Part shown: piece by piece, positions 54,345-64,000 of the stretch
Layout of the letters: each line of letters begins with the position of its first letter
Position numbering within the stretch: the first letter of the stretch is position 1
Assembly: GCF_022802975.1 (NCBI RefSeq)
Contig: NZ_JAFEVZ010000010.1
Coordinates: 1 to 64,000, forward strand
Direction of reading: 5' to 3'
DNA from: Flavobacterium pectinovorum
GTDB taxonomy: Bacteria > Bacteroidota > Bacteroidia > Flavobacteriales > Flavobacteriaceae
DNA length: 64,000 nucleotides
The notes under the pieces: generated by a model
Databases searched by the model: none
Told to the model about the DNA's origin: nothing
What the model saw: only the letters and a program-made list of their open reading frames with translations
Program-made: the position numbers and the translations under genes

Positions 54345-55724
54345 ATGGAGCTTAAAAAAAACATATTTATTTTATCCGTTTTAGTATTGCTGAATATCCC
54401 CATATTGAGTAAGGCTCAAACCGCTTCACGTCCTAATATTTTAATCATCATGACCGATCAGCAAACGGCTGATGCCATGAGTATTGCAGGCAACAAAGAT
54501 TTGCATACGCCTGCCATGGACAAGCTTGCAGCAAACGGAGTGCGATTTACCAAAGCCTACTGTGCACAGCCATTATGTTCACCGTCCCGAAGTGCCATTA
54601 TGAGCGGAAAAATGCCTTTTGAAACTGGCTTTACAGGCAACGCTCCTGAAAAAGACGGACAATGGCCGGAGGACTTACTGATGATGGGAAAGATTTTTCA
54701 GAATGGTGGTTACAAAACCGGATATGTAGGAAAATGGCATTTACCCGTTCCAACCACCAAAATTAGTCAGCATGGTTTTGAATTTATAGAAAATACCAAT
54801 TTTCAGGATTACAATGATGCGGCCACACCTTCATTCTGTGCCCGCTTTATTAAGGAAAATAAAAATACACCTTTCTTACTTGTAGCTTCTTTTTTAAATC
54901 CACATGATATTTGCGAATGGGCCCGTGGAGAAGATTTGAAAATGGATGTTTTAGAAAGCGCACCACCTGCAGATCAATGTCCGTTATTACCTGCCAACTG
55001 GAAAATACCTGGACATGAACCCAAAATTGTTCGCGATCAGCAAAAAGTAAGTTTTCGCACCTACCCTACTGTCAATTGGACTCCTGATCAATGGCGTCGA
55101 TACCGCTGGGCATACAATCGTCTAATTGAAAAAGTAGATCATTATATCGAAATGGTTTTAGGTTCTCTGAAAAAATACGGAATCGAAAAAAACACTATCA
55201 TCATTTTTACCGCCGATCATGGCGATGGTTACGCCGGACACAGCTGGAACCAAAAGCAAATTCTATATGAGGAATCGGCTAAAGTGCCTTTTATCATTTC
55301 TAAAATCGGCGAATGGAAACCCCGAACCGATGATATGCTGGTTTGTAACGGTATAGATATTATTCCAACAATTTGTGGTTTCACAGGTGTACCAAAACCT
55401 GCTTATTTAAAAGGAATTGATATTAGCAAAAAGATGGAAAACCCAAATTTAAAACTTCGTGACACCTTGGTCATTGAAACTGATTTTGCCGATAACGAAG
55501 AACTTTTAGGCATTAGCGGACGAGCCGTAATTTCTAAAGATTTAAAATATATCGTTTACAACAAAGGAGATATTAAAGAACAGCTTTTCAATTTAACAAC
55601 AGACCCTGGAGAGATAACCAATCTGGCTGTTCATAAAGCATACAAAAAAGAACTCATCGCAATGCGTCGTTATTTAAAACAATGGTGTAAAAAGAACGGA
55701 GACCCTTTCCTGTCGGGATTGTAA
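54345..55724 (+). CDS. Glycosaminoglycan sulfatase (type I, formylglycine)
   Basis: Removes sulfate esters or N-sulfate from oligosaccharides in the periplasm. The 459 residues start with a signal peptide (1 to ~25, LSKAQT). The modified cysteine is C78 in LCSPSRSAIMSG, the CxPSR motif that becomes formylglycine. RPNILIIMTDQQ holds the first metal Asp residues, GKWHLP and DHGDGYAGHSWNQKQ hold further active-site residues. Its exact position specificity (2-O, 6-O or N) cannot be fixed by eye. Only one sulfatase is in the window, so the rest of a full desulfation set must lie elsewhere. A maturation enzyme (anSME) is also not here. Confidence 0.92.
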   Translation: MELKKNIFILSVLVLLNIPILSKAQTASRPNILIIMTDQQTADAMSIAGNKDLHTPAMDKLAANGVRFTKAYCAQPLCSPSRSAIMSGKMPFETGFTGNAPEKDGQWPEDLLMMGKIFQNGGYKTGYVGKWHLPVPTTKISQHGFEFIENTNFQDYNDAATPSFCARFIKENKNTPFLLVASFLNPHDICEWARGEDLKMDVLESAPPADQCPLLPANWKIPGHEPKIVRDQQKVSFRTYPTVNWTPDQWRRYRWAYNRLIEKVDHYIEMVLGSLKKYGIEKNTIIIFTADHGDGYAGHSWNQKQILYEESAKVPFIISKIGEWKPRTDDMLVCNGIDIIPTICGFTGVPKPAYLKGIDISKKMENPNLKLRDTLVIETDFADNEELLGISGRAVISKDLKYIVYNKGDIKEQLFNLTTDPGEITNLAVHKAYKKELIAMRRYLKQWCKKNGDPFLSGL

Positions 55725-55745
55725 ATCTGATTAAAAGAAAATAGT

Positions 55746-58430
55746 ATGATCAAAAAATCAATATTTATAGTATCGCTATGGATCATAGCACTTAACTGTT
55801 TCGGGCAACAAAAGTCCGCAACAATTAAGCTCACGTCAGAAAAGCTGCATTCAAGGGTACGAGAATGGCCTTATCCGGCAAACGGAATAACGGTTCCTAC
55901 CAATGCTCCTGCCCTGCTTTGGCCAGCGACAAACGGTAAAAACATGGTAAAACCCATGGAAAGCGGCAGTGATGTAGCGGAAGATCCAAACATTGGCAAT
56001 GTACGTTATAAAGTGATGCTTGCCAGTAATAAAAATTTCAATAAAGATTTGCTTACTAGTTCAGAACAGCGTTGGGCAGTTTACCCTTTGCATCAATCCT
56101 TAAAACCGGGAAAATGGTATTGGAAATATGGCTATTCCTTAAAAGGCAGCACCCAATGGACCTGGTCTCCCGTTTACGATTTTGTGATTGATGCAAAATA
56201 TGCTGATCAAAAAATAGCACCTCCAATAAGTGAAGTATTAAAACGAAACGAAGGTTCGCATCCGCTTTTATGGAACATGAACCATATTGGCGAAGATTTT
56301 TACCGAAATAATCTCGAAAATCCGGAAGCTAAAAAATTTATCGCTTACGCAGAAAAGTTAATGCTGGCTCCACTCCCTACTGAAAAACCACAAAGAATTA
56401 TTGACACAACCGGTAAAAATCGGTTAGAAAAAAAGATTCTTATCGAGCGAATGTATCACGGTTTTGGTGATTTTGTGGGCAAGCCGATAAGTAACTTATG
56501 TATTGCTTATCAATTAACAAAGGATAAACGTTTCATTTTAAACGCAAAACTAAGAGCCCTCAACATTATAAAGATGAACCCCGATGCTCCAGCCACAGGA
56601 AGTGATTTTAACAATGGTGTTGTCTTAGAAGCTTTAGGTTGGTTTTACGATGCCGGCTACGATTTTTTATCGTCCGATGAAAAAGAAATGTTTAAAAAAG
56701 CCATTGTTTTAAGAGCAAAACTGGTTTATAATCACCTGCCTAATCGCTTTGAAATGCATGTAAGCGATAATCATGTATGGCAAATAACAATGGCTAACCT
56801 CGCCATTGCTACGGTAGCAGTAATAAATGATGTACCCGAAGCCAAAGAATGGTTAACTTATTTGTATGAAGTCTGGACAGCAAGGTTTCCGGTTTTAGGA
56901 TCTACTGATGGCGGTTGGCATGAAGGTAATGGCTATTTTATGGTAAATTTCAGGTCTATCATTTACCTATCGCAAATGTTTGGCGATTTTAGCGGCGTAA
57001 ATTATTTCTACCTGCCGTGGATGCAGAACTTACCTTATTACCTACTTTACACAAATCCCGTAGCCGCTGGCAATAGTGCTACAGGCGATATGTGGGAGAA
57101 ATATCCAACGGGTGGCAGAGGTCAGGCTTGGTTTACCGATGCGTTAACGTATAAAATGAATAACCCCTATTTAAACTGGTATGTTAATGAAGCTAAAATA
57201 CGTAATCCACAATATTTTATCGGTACAGACGAATACCTTTTATACCGTTTGCTAAATTATAAGCCTGATAGAAAACTACTCACAACATCGCCCGGTAATC
57301 TGCCTAAATCCCGAAAATTTGCAGACGTAGGTGTAGTTGCCATGTATGAGGATTTGGCTAATCCTGATAAAAGCCTGAGTAGTTTTTTACTCAGCAATCC
57401 GTTTGGTTCTTCGGGTCACGGTCACGCCTCGCAAAATGCGTTTACGATAAATTACAAAGGCAAAGTGATATTTGGCGGAGCAGGTTATTACAGTAATTTT
57501 AGCGATAAGCACAATCTTTTAGATTATCGTTCATCAAAAGCTTACAATACTATTTTAGCGGATAGTCTGAATCAAAAAATTGGAGAAGAAGGGTACGGCT
57601 GGATACCTCGTGCCATTTCCGGTAAGCACATTCAGTATGCACTGGGAGATGCCAGTAATGCTTATGGCGAAATTAAAAGTGATTTTTGGTTAAACAGATT
57701 CAAACAAATCAATGTAGTACCAAGCAAAGCAAATGGTTATGGTGAAAGTGGTGTAACCCATTATCGCAGACATATGCTGCAGTTAGATGGTGGTTATATT
57801 GTCTTGTATGATGAATTAGAAGCCAATAAACCAGTAAAATGGACTACTCAGTTCCACACGCCGTATTATACTATTTCTGCAGATACAACAGCAAATGTAA
57901 ACCAACAAAAATTTTCAGTAAAAACAGATGTGGGCAATGTAAATGCCAGCGTTTTTGCCAACAGTCCATTAGAAATGGAGGTTCACGATAAATTCTACGA
58001 ACAGCCTTTAAACTGGAACAAACTAACCGGTGCAGACGGAAAACTTATTGAGTATGTCAATCAATGGCATGCCGGAATTACATCCGAAGCGAAACAAAAA
58101 TTCCGTTATCTCACTATCATACAAGTGAAAGACGGAAAAACGGAAGTAATTAAAAACCTGTCAAATGCTAATGGCTTATCTCATCTGCAAGTTGGAGATT
58201 GGGGAATCCAGGTGCAGTTAGATGGCGAAAAACCGGCAGCATTACAGGTTTTTAATAAAGAGAAAAAATCACTTTTCAGTTATGGTAATCTCCCCGTTCA
58301 TTTTAATGGAAAAATCTATAAGTCTCAATTTAAGGACAGTTCGATACTTTTAGAAATGAAGGGCAATAAAGCAACCAAACAGGAAGCCATAGACGAATTG
58401 CCGGATGTAGCCAAATACGACAAAAACTAA
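55746..58430 (+). CDS. Heparinase II/III-type lyase, PL15-like exo-lyase
   Basis: An 894-residue secreted lyase with signal peptide (to ~20). The N-terminal ~140 residues match the DUF4962-type domain with PANGITVPTNAPALLWP. A helical toroid follows (e.g. NRFEMHVSDNHVWQITMANLAI). Then the heparinase II/III C-domain appears, with GSSGHGHASQNAF (H558, H560) and a GGAGYYSNF loop. This combination matches exo-acting heparin/alginate lyases of family PL15 as far as I recall. It probably trims oligosaccharides made by hepC. The start is 21 bases behind the sulfatase, so they are one unit. Confidence 0.8.
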   Translation: MIKKSIFIVSLWIIALNCFGQQKSATIKLTSEKLHSRVREWPYPANGITVPTNAPALLWPATNGKNMVKPMESGSDVAEDPNIGNVRYKVMLASNKNFNKDLLTSSEQRWAVYPLHQSLKPGKWYWKYGYSLKGSTQWTWSPVYDFVIDAKYADQKIAPPISEVLKRNEGSHPLLWNMNHIGEDFYRNNLENPEAKKFIAYAEKLMLAPLPTEKPQRIIDTTGKNRLEKKILIERMYHGFGDFVGKPISNLCIAYQLTKDKRFILNAKLRALNIIKMNPDAPATGSDFNNGVVLEALGWFYDAGYDFLSSDEKEMFKKAIVLRAKLVYNHLPNRFEMHVSDNHVWQITMANLAIATVAVINDVPEAKEWLTYLYEVWTARFPVLGSTDGGWHEGNGYFMVNFRSIIYLSQMFGDFSGVNYFYLPWMQNLPYYLLYTNPVAAGNSATGDMWEKYPTGGRGQAWFTDALTYKMNNPYLNWYVNEAKIRNPQYFIGTDEYLLYRLLNYKPDRKLLTTSPGNLPKSRKFADVGVVAMYEDLANPDKSLSSFLLSNPFGSSGHGHASQNAFTINYKGKVIFGGAGYYSNFSDKHNLLDYRSSKAYNTILADSLNQKIGEEGYGWIPRAISGKHIQYALGDASNAYGEIKSDFWLNRFKQINVVPSKANGYGESGVTHYRRHMLQLDGGYIVLYDELEANKPVKWTTQFHTPYYTISADTTANVNQQKFSVKTDVGNVNASVFANSPLEMEVHDKFYEQPLNWNKLTGADGKLIEYVNQWHAGITSEAKQKFRYLTIIQVKDGKTEVIKNLSNANGLSHLQVGDWGIQVQLDGEKPAALQVFNKEKKSLFSYGNLPVHFNGKIYKSQFKDSSILLEMKGNKATKQEAIDELPDVAKYDKN

Positions 58431-58581
58431 AAGAGACATGATGTTTTCTTTTTCTTTAAATTAGAGCTTCATTATATTTCATTTCAAGTTTCCTTTATCT
58501 GATTAGGATATTGTAATGAAAATAAAGGTTTAAAAAGAGAAAAAAATGAGTACAGAACCAACAAGTATAATTTTAAATACC

Positions 58582-61500
58582 ATGAAAAAAAAGATAACAG
58601 TCTTAGCATTATTTTGCATGATTCTTTTTGCAAATATAGGTCAGGCCCAGGTTCTGGATCGGTATTTTCGTAATATTTCGGTTGATAAAGGGCTATCTCA
58701 AAGCTCTGTTTTTGCCATTCAGCAGGATAATCTTGGTTTTATCTGGATTGGAACTCAGGACGGACTGAATCGCTATGACAGCAAAGGTTTTAAAGTTTAC
58801 AGACCCATAAAAAATGTAAAAAGCAGTTTGCAGTCTTACTACATTCGAAGCCTCTTTACCGATCACAAAGGACAATTGTGGATAGGCGGTAATCAGGGAA
58901 TCAGTGTTTATAATTACAATACCGACAGTTTTACAAATTATGAACTTCCACGCAATATAGGAGAATGGTATATCTCTGCTATAACTGAGGACAGTGAGCA
59001 TCAAATCTGGGCTACTTCCAGTGCCGGTGATGTTTTTGTACTTTCATCAAAAGACCAGAATTTCACTCCACTTAAATTTAATGCTTCTTCTCATGAAATT
59101 AAGAAAATTGCTTACATCGGGATTTGGCAGCAACAAATTGTTTTGGGTACAGATGTGGGACTTTTCAAACTAAAACCAAACTCACATCAATTAACGAAAA
59201 TTGATTTAGGCGTAAAAAAGCCATATATCAATGATGTTTATGTTGATGGAAAAAAATTATGGGTGGCTACTGAAGGCTACGGTGTAATAACTTATGATAG
59301 TCAAAACAAACACCTTACTTCTCTCCTGCATAACACAAACGGAAACAGTATTGCAGACAACAACATTAGATGCATAGGAAAAGACACAGAAGGAAATATC
59401 TGGCTTGGAACTTTTAGAGGACTTACTATTTTTAGCCCAAATACGAAGTTGTTTACCAATTATTACCATCAAATTTCACAGCCTTATACCATCAGCCAAA
59501 ATTCGGTTCGCTGTTTTTTTAAGGATAAACAAAACGGAATTTGGTTGGGGACCTATTACGGCGGACTTAACTATTACCACAAAAGCGATATCAAGTTTAA
59601 TCTTCTGAGTCAAAACTCTGGTAAACCATCTTTAAACGATGAAGTAATTGGTGTCATTAAACAAGACTCGAAAGGTAATTTTTGGATTGGAAGCAACGAT
59701 AAAGGAGTCAATTATTGGAATAAAAACACCAATACCATCAGTTATTTTTCTAACAGCGAAAACAATCCTAACAGTTTAAGTTCTAACAATATAAAAGCCA
59801 TTGAATTTGATGATAACGGCAATGTTTTGATCGGAACTCACAACGGAGGATTAAATCTTCTAAATCCAAACAGCGGTGCTGTCCAGCGATTTCGCCATGA
59901 TGAAAATAATCCGGGCAGTATTGCAGGCGACCTGGTTTACAGCCTTCTGAAAGATTATAAAGGAAGAATCTGGGTGGGCACGAGATCCGGTTTAGACCAG
60001 TTTCATCCGGATACAAAATCTTTCACACACATTCATCTCGATAAAGCGGGCAAGCGTCCGGCATCAGATGATATAACCTATCTTTTTGAAGACAGCAAAC
60101 ACCGAATCTGGATTGGCACTACAAACGGTGTTACCCTATTTTATCCGGATAATGTTTTATTCGGAAACATAGGACACGGAAAATTAAGCGAAGACATCGT
60201 CAATTGTATTACTGAAGACAAAAAACACCGAATTTGGATTGGTACACGAGAAGGATTACGTCTTTATGATGAAACCAAAGAGTCTTTTATTAGTCTAAAA
60301 GCCAGAAAAGATTTCGTAAAAGAAACCATTTATGGCATAATCCCCGATGATGACAGCAATTTATGGATTTCTACCAACAGCGGATTGATAAAATTCAATC
60401 CCGATAACGGCGCTGTTCAAACTTTTGATGAAAGCGACGGTCTGCAAAACAAACAATTCAACGAATATTCTTTTTATAAAGCCAAAGATGGGATGATGCT
60501 TTTTGGGGGAATTAAAGGAATTTCGTATTTCTATCCTTCAAAGATCAAACAACAGCCGCTTCCTTTAAAACTGAATTTTACAGCATTAGAAGTCTTAAAT
60601 AAAACGGTTGCCGTAGATGATGAAACAAACATTTTGGAAGAACATATTGATCAGGCAAACGAAATAGAAATTGGTCCGGAATACAAGCAATTCAGTATCT
60701 TTTTTAACACCTTCAATTATATATCTTCCAATCGTACTTATTATTACTACAAACTGGAAGGAATTGACAAAGACTGGCAACGTACTGATCAGCTTAAAAT
60801 TAGCTACAGTAATTTACCTATTGGTACCTATAACCTGCAAATTAAAGCGATTGGACCTAATGGAGAAACAAGTGCTACCAGAAGTTTAAAAATAAGCATT
60901 CTGGCTCCGTGGTACAAAACAATCTGGTTTTCATTATTGTTATTGAGTATTATTGGTACTGCGGCATACATTGGTTATAAAATTATAAAGGAAAGAATAA
61001 AAGCGGTTCAGCAGTTGAAACTGGAACGTATCGATAAAGAAAGGGTGAGTTATATCAATGAGGTAAAAATGGATTTTTTTACCAATGTATCTCACGAACT
61101 TCGAACACCGCTAACCCTGATTTTAGCACCTTTGGAGGAACTGCTTAAAATGCCTTTTACAGATAAAACATTCAAAAAGAAACATGAATTAATGTTTATT
61201 AATGCCAAAAGGCTTTACAATTTGGTAGATCAGCTTTTTGAGTTTAGAAAAACCGAAATGGGGACACGACAGCTTAAAGTAGGCAAAGGCGATATTGTGC
61301 GTTTTACGCATGAAATTTTCGAATCATTTAAACCACTTTCAGAAAAAAACAGTATTCATTTTACGTATCATGCTGCAGTCGAACAATTACTGTTTTATTT
61401 TGATAAAGATGCAATGGAGAAAATCTTATTCAATCTGTTATCCAATGCTTTTAAATACACAAAAACCGGACAAAGCATCAGTATTGAACTTCTGAAAAAA

Positions 61501-62625
61501 AATGATACCGTAGAAATAAAAGTTACCGATACAGGAGTTGGAATTAGCGAAGAAGATATTTCAAAAGTATTCGATCGTTTTTATCAGGTCAATAATCGCG
61601 AAATGAACCTGGGTTCAGGTGTTGGTCTTGCTTTTACCAAACGTTTGGTCGAACTGCATCATGGATCTATTTCTGTTGAAAGTACGATCGAAAAAGGCAG
61701 CATATTTACAGTCGCCATTCCAATTGCTGACGTTGTTTACAGAAATGATCAACAGATTCAGGACTCTGCATACGAATTATCCATTTTATCAGATAATGAC
61801 CTGGTTACGGACGATTCTTTAGCATTGGAAGAAGAAATAATAATAGAAAGAGACCAGCCTCTTAAACTGCTTATTGTAGATGATAACAAAGAAATTTTAG
61901 ACTACTTACAGGATTATTTTGGTAAGATATACGAAGTTTTGGTGGCCTATGATGGTCAGATGGCGCTAGATCTTTTAGAAATTCAACCGGTTGACATCAT
62001 CATTAGCGATGTGATGATGCCGGAATTGGATGGTCTTCATTTTTGTAAACGTGTGAAACAAAACATCAATACTTCCCATATTCCGCTGATGCTTCTGACC
62101 GCAAGAACCGAAACCAGTCAACAGATAAAAGGTTTGGAAATGGGTGCTGACGATTATATAACCAAACCGTTTTCGACACCTCTACTGGCAGCAAAAATTA
62201 CAAACCTGCTGCGCTCTCGTAAACGCCTGAAAGAATATTATTCCGCAGGAAAGGAAATGGTACCCGAAAATATTGCTTTTAATGCACTTGATGAAGAATT
62301 TCTAAAACAAGCCATTCATATTGTCGAAGATCATTTGGCCGATTCTGAATTTTCGGTAGATCAATTTAGTAAAGAAATCGGAATGAGCCGCTCTAATCTC
62401 TATCTGAAGCTGAAAGCCATTACGGGTGAGTCTGCGATGGATTTCATAAAGAGAATCCGATTTAAAAAAGCGGTCGAATTGATGCAGAGTAAACGTTACA
62501 CTATTGCACAGATTACATATATGTGTGGTTTTAACTCACCCTCGTATTTTTCCACCGCCTTTAAACAGCATTACGGCTGTATGCCTAGTGAATATCTGGA
62601 TCGAACAAATGATACCAAAGAATAA
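58582..62625 (+). CDS. Hybrid two-component sensor/regulator of the glycan locus
   Basis: Senses an oligosaccharide in the periplasm and activates transcription in the cytoplasm in one polypeptide. I use ATG 58582, which gives a signal peptide (MKKKITVLALFCMILFANIGQAQ); an ATG at 58546 adds 12 residues. Order: fourteen-bladed propeller repeats (~25 to 645, many IWIGT/WLGT units) and a Y_Y_Y domain (to ~770). A membrane segment (~780 to 800) precedes HisKA with H838 in SHELRTPL, then the HATPase (DTGVGI, GSGVGLAFTKRL). A receiver with phosphate acceptor D1143 (SDVMMPELDG) and a C-terminal AraC domain (VDQFSKEIGMSRSNLYLKL, AQITYMCGFNSPSYFSTAF) follow. The location inside the locus says it controls it. 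Confidence 0.93.
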   Translation: MKKKITVLALFCMILFANIGQAQVLDRYFRNISVDKGLSQSSVFAIQQDNLGFIWIGTQDGLNRYDSKGFKVYRPIKNVKSSLQSYYIRSLFTDHKGQLWIGGNQGISVYNYNTDSFTNYELPRNIGEWYISAITEDSEHQIWATSSAGDVFVLSSKDQNFTPLKFNASSHEIKKIAYIGIWQQQIVLGTDVGLFKLKPNSHQLTKIDLGVKKPYINDVYVDGKKLWVATEGYGVITYDSQNKHLTSLLHNTNGNSIADNNIRCIGKDTEGNIWLGTFRGLTIFSPNTKLFTNYYHQISQPYTISQNSVRCFFKDKQNGIWLGTYYGGLNYYHKSDIKFNLLSQNSGKPSLNDEVIGVIKQDSKGNFWIGSNDKGVNYWNKNTNTISYFSNSENNPNSLSSNNIKAIEFDDNGNVLIGTHNGGLNLLNPNSGAVQRFRHDENNPGSIAGDLVYSLLKDYKGRIWVGTRSGLDQFHPDTKSFTHIHLDKAGKRPASDDITYLFEDSKHRIWIGTTNGVTLFYPDNVLFGNIGHGKLSEDIVNCITEDKKHRIWIGTREGLRLYDETKESFISLKARKDFVKETIYGIIPDDDSNLWISTNSGLIKFNPDNGAVQTFDESDGLQNKQFNEYSFYKAKDGMMLFGGIKGISYFYPSKIKQQPLPLKLNFTALEVLNKTVAVDDETNILEEHIDQANEIEIGPEYKQFSIFFNTFNYISSNRTYYYYKLEGIDKDWQRTDQLKISYSNLPIGTYNLQIKAIGPNGETSATRSLKISILAPWYKTIWFSLLLLSIIGTAAYIGYKIIKERIKAVQQLKLERIDKERVSYINEVKMDFFTNVSHELRTPLTLILAPLEELLKMPFTDKTFKKKHELMFINAKRLYNLVDQLFEFRKTEMGTRQLKVGKGDIVRFTHEIFESFKPLSEKNSIHFTYHAAVEQLLFYFDKDAMEKILFNLLSNAFKYTKTGQSISIELLKKNDTVEIKVTDTGVGISEEDISKVFDRFYQVNNREMNLGSGVGLAFTKRLVELHHGSISVESTIEKGSIFTVAIPIADVVYRNDQQIQDSAYELSILSDNDLVTDDSLALEEEIIIERDQPLKLLIVDDNKEILDYLQDYFGKIYEVLVAYDGQMALDLLEIQPVDIIISDVMMPELDGLHFCKRVKQNINTSHIPLMLLTARTETSQQIKGLEMGADDYITKPFSTPLLAAKITNLLRSRKRLKEYYSAGKEMVPENIAFNALDEEFLKQAIHIVEDHLADSEFSVDQFSKEIGMSRSNLYLKLKAITGESAMDFIKRIRFKKAVELMQSKRYTIAQITYMCGFNSPSYFSTAFKQHYGCMPSEYLDRTNDTKE

Positions 62626-62652
62626 TTAATAATACAGATTTAAACAACACTC

Positions 62653-63783
62653 ATGAAATTTATCAAAATCCTTTTTTTACTGGCTATGGTTTTGCCTTTA
62701 AATATTATTGCACAAACAAAAGCTACGGTTATTATTCAAAATAATTCAACATTAGACCGAAAAGAGGCTGTATTAGCTGTGAAGTGGGAAACTATTCTGT
62801 CTTCTTATCCCAAAATAGATACTGCGAATTTTGTTGTAATTAATTCGGCTACAAAAAAGCAAATTCCGTTTCAGTTAGAACACAATGGATATCCTGGTAT
62901 TCAAAATTTATTGATCCAAGTAGATTCTAAAGCAAAATCAACCCTTACACTTATCATACAAAAAGGAAAATCAGAAATTTTCACTTCCAAAACCTACGCT
63001 CGTTTTGTACCGGAACGAATGGATGATTTTGCCTGGGAAAATGATAAAATTGCTTTTCGTGCCTACGGAAAAGCTTTAGAAAAAACAGACGGAGATGCTT
63101 ACGGTTTTGATGTCTGGGTAAAACGAACCAATAAATTAGTTGTGAACGAACGTTACAAACGAAATGATTATCATATCGATCATGGTGACGGATTAGACTA
63201 TTATCATGTTGGCTACACATTGGGCGCAGGAAACATGGCTCCTTACGTAAAAGATACGATTCGCTACTCAGGAAATTATCACCAATGGAAAGTATTGGAT
63301 AACGGACCATTGCGTTCTACATTTCAATTGTCTTATGACAGCTGGAATGCAGGAGGAATAAAAGTTACCGCAACGAAAACTATTTCAATCGATGCAGGAT
63401 CACAACTTAACCGCATTGAAAACGTCTACACTTTTAACGATAACAAACCTTTACCTGTTGTAGTCGGAATTATCAGAAGAGATAAACCCGGTGCTATTTC
63501 GTTAAATGAACAGCAAGGTATTATGGGCTACTGGGAACCAACATTAGGAGAAAATGGAACGACAGCCGTAGGCTCTATATTGCTGACTCCGGTAACCAAT
63601 ATGTGGATTGATAAAGAACAAATATTGGCAAAAACTGCCGTAAAAAGCAACGAACCTATTGTTTACTACACGGGTGCCGCGTGGGATAAAGCCGGAACAA
63701 TCACCTCAGAAAAATTATGGTTCAGCTATCTGGATAATTTCAATCAGGAATTAAAAAATCCATTGATCATCACTATTAAATAA
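62653..63783 (+). CDS. DUF4861-family secreted protein
   Basis: The 376-residue protein has a signal peptide (MKFIKILFLLAMVLPLNIIAQ) and resembles DUF4861, a family found in uronate and glycosaminoglycan loci. Two long strand-rich lobes are visible. HIDHGDGLDYYHVGYTLGAG (~177 to 196) with clustered His, Asp and Tyr looks like an active or binding site. No tested activity is known to me for this copy; proteins of the family may be lyase-like or hydrolase-like enzymes or binding proteins. It starts 27 bases after the regulator and precedes an SDR dehydrogenase by 34 bases. Confidence 0.75.
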   Translation: MKFIKILFLLAMVLPLNIIAQTKATVIIQNNSTLDRKEAVLAVKWETILSSYPKIDTANFVVINSATKKQIPFQLEHNGYPGIQNLLIQVDSKAKSTLTLIIQKGKSEIFTSKTYARFVPERMDDFAWENDKIAFRAYGKALEKTDGDAYGFDVWVKRTNKLVVNERYKRNDYHIDHGDGLDYYHVGYTLGAGNMAPYVKDTIRYSGNYHQWKVLDNGPLRSTFQLSYDSWNAGGIKVTATKTISIDAGSQLNRIENVYTFNDNKPLPVVVGIIRRDKPGAISLNEQQGIMGYWEPTLGENGTTAVGSILLTPVTNMWIDKEQILAKTAVKSNEPIVYYTGAAWDKAGTITSEKLWFSYLDNFNQELKNPLIITIK

Positions 63784-63817
63784 TATCAAAATCACTATTA
63801 ACTATAAATTATAAAAA

Positions 63818-64000
63818 ATGTCAATTAACTTATTTGATTTAACTGGAAAAACAGCGCTAATTACAGGAGGAGTTCATGGTTTAGGAATGGCAATGGCCAA
63901 AGGATTAGGAAATGCAGGAGCAAAAATTGTAGTAAACGATCTTTCGCAGGAATCTCTGGATAAAGCAGTTGCTGAATACAAATCTGTAGGAATTGAAGCT
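63818..64000 (+). CDS. SDR-family dehydrogenase, truncated by window end
   Basis: Only the first 61 codons are present. The N-terminus reads MSINLFDLTGKTALITGG, followed by VHGLGMAMAKGLGNAGAKIVVND. That is the TGxxxGxG nucleotide-binding motif of short-chain dehydrogenases. In this context it is most like gluconate 5-dehydrogenase or 2-dehydro-3-deoxy-gluconate 5-dehydrogenase (KduD), which processes the uronate-derived keto sugar in the cytoplasm. The substrate cannot be fixed from 61 residues. It continues past the window. Confidence 0.75.
   Translation, partial: MSINLFDLTGKTALITGGVHGLGMAMAKGLGNAGAKIVVNDLSQESLDKAVAEYKSVGIEA

Noticed and set aside
59783..60016. Minus-strand frames inside the hybrid two-component gene
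   Set aside because: The regulator's domains are continuous across this region, so antisense frames are shadows.

Overview
The window looks like a chromosomal segment of a Flavobacterium-type member of the Flavobacteriaceae (Bacteroidota). Reasons seen in the sequence: low G+C, type IX secretion (T9SS) C-terminal sorting domains, SusC/SusD pairs, a hybrid two-component regulator of the Bacteroidota polysaccharide type, TAnnTTTG-like promoter boxes, and a heparinase III very similar to the Pedobacter heparinus enzyme as I remember it. No rRNA, tRNA or CRISPR array was found.

Region 1 (1 to about 18.8 kb) is accessory DNA. It opens with a tandem ~24-bp repeat typical of IS21-family ends. Then come an HNH-like gene, a dinB-dnaE translesion polymerase pair, an unrecognised gene, and a minus-strand defence block. 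That block is hamA-hamB (Hachiman) followed by a phosphoribosyltransferase-like gene and a NADAR-domain gene, which seem to have their own promoter. A conjugative-element fragment follows (ssb, an unknown gene, pcfK-like, pcfJ-like), then a small minus-strand gene and a GHKL ATPase fused to a PD-(D/E)xK nuclease-like C-terminus. It ends with the broken 3' part of a GlxA-type regulator. The PRTase/NADAR pair and the GHKL-nuclease fusion are the best candidates for little-described systems.

Region 2 (19 to 30 kb) carries an ECF sigma/anti-sigma pair and haem genes. hemA (minus) and an AraC regulator with hemH (plus) are separated by a haem/redox module: a lipoprotein truncated globin, a membrane-anchored small protein, a DUF5777 barrel, an OB-fold protein, a CxxCH lipoprotein and two tandem YceI proteins. 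A fasciclin protein follows.

Region 3 (30 to 39 kb) holds two paralogous divergent HxlR/SnoaL-like pairs with the same palindrome-containing intergenic region. Between them lie an AraC regulator, a secreted alpha/beta hydrolase, an acetyltransferase, a cupin lipoprotein and a serine hydrolase. DoxX ends the block. Imperfect intergenic repeats occur at five places between 18.9 and 37.4 kb.

Region 4 (39 to 64 kb) is a glycosaminoglycan utilisation locus. Order: T9SS-secreted protein, GH88 unsaturated glucuronyl hydrolase, PL8 lyase with T9SS signal, heparinase III (PL12), SusC, SusD, small LTxxQ-like protein, ROK sugar kinase, sulfatase, a second heparinase II/III-type lyase, hybrid two-component sensor, DUF4861 protein and the start of an SDR dehydrogenase. 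Proposed flow: a surface PL8 cuts polymer, SusCD imports oligosaccharides, periplasmic PL12 and PL15-like lyases, sulfatase and GH88 reduce them to monosaccharides, the ROK kinase takes the amino sugar and the SDR the uronate product. An 18-bp sequence shared upstream of the GH88 and sulfatase genes may be the regulator's site.
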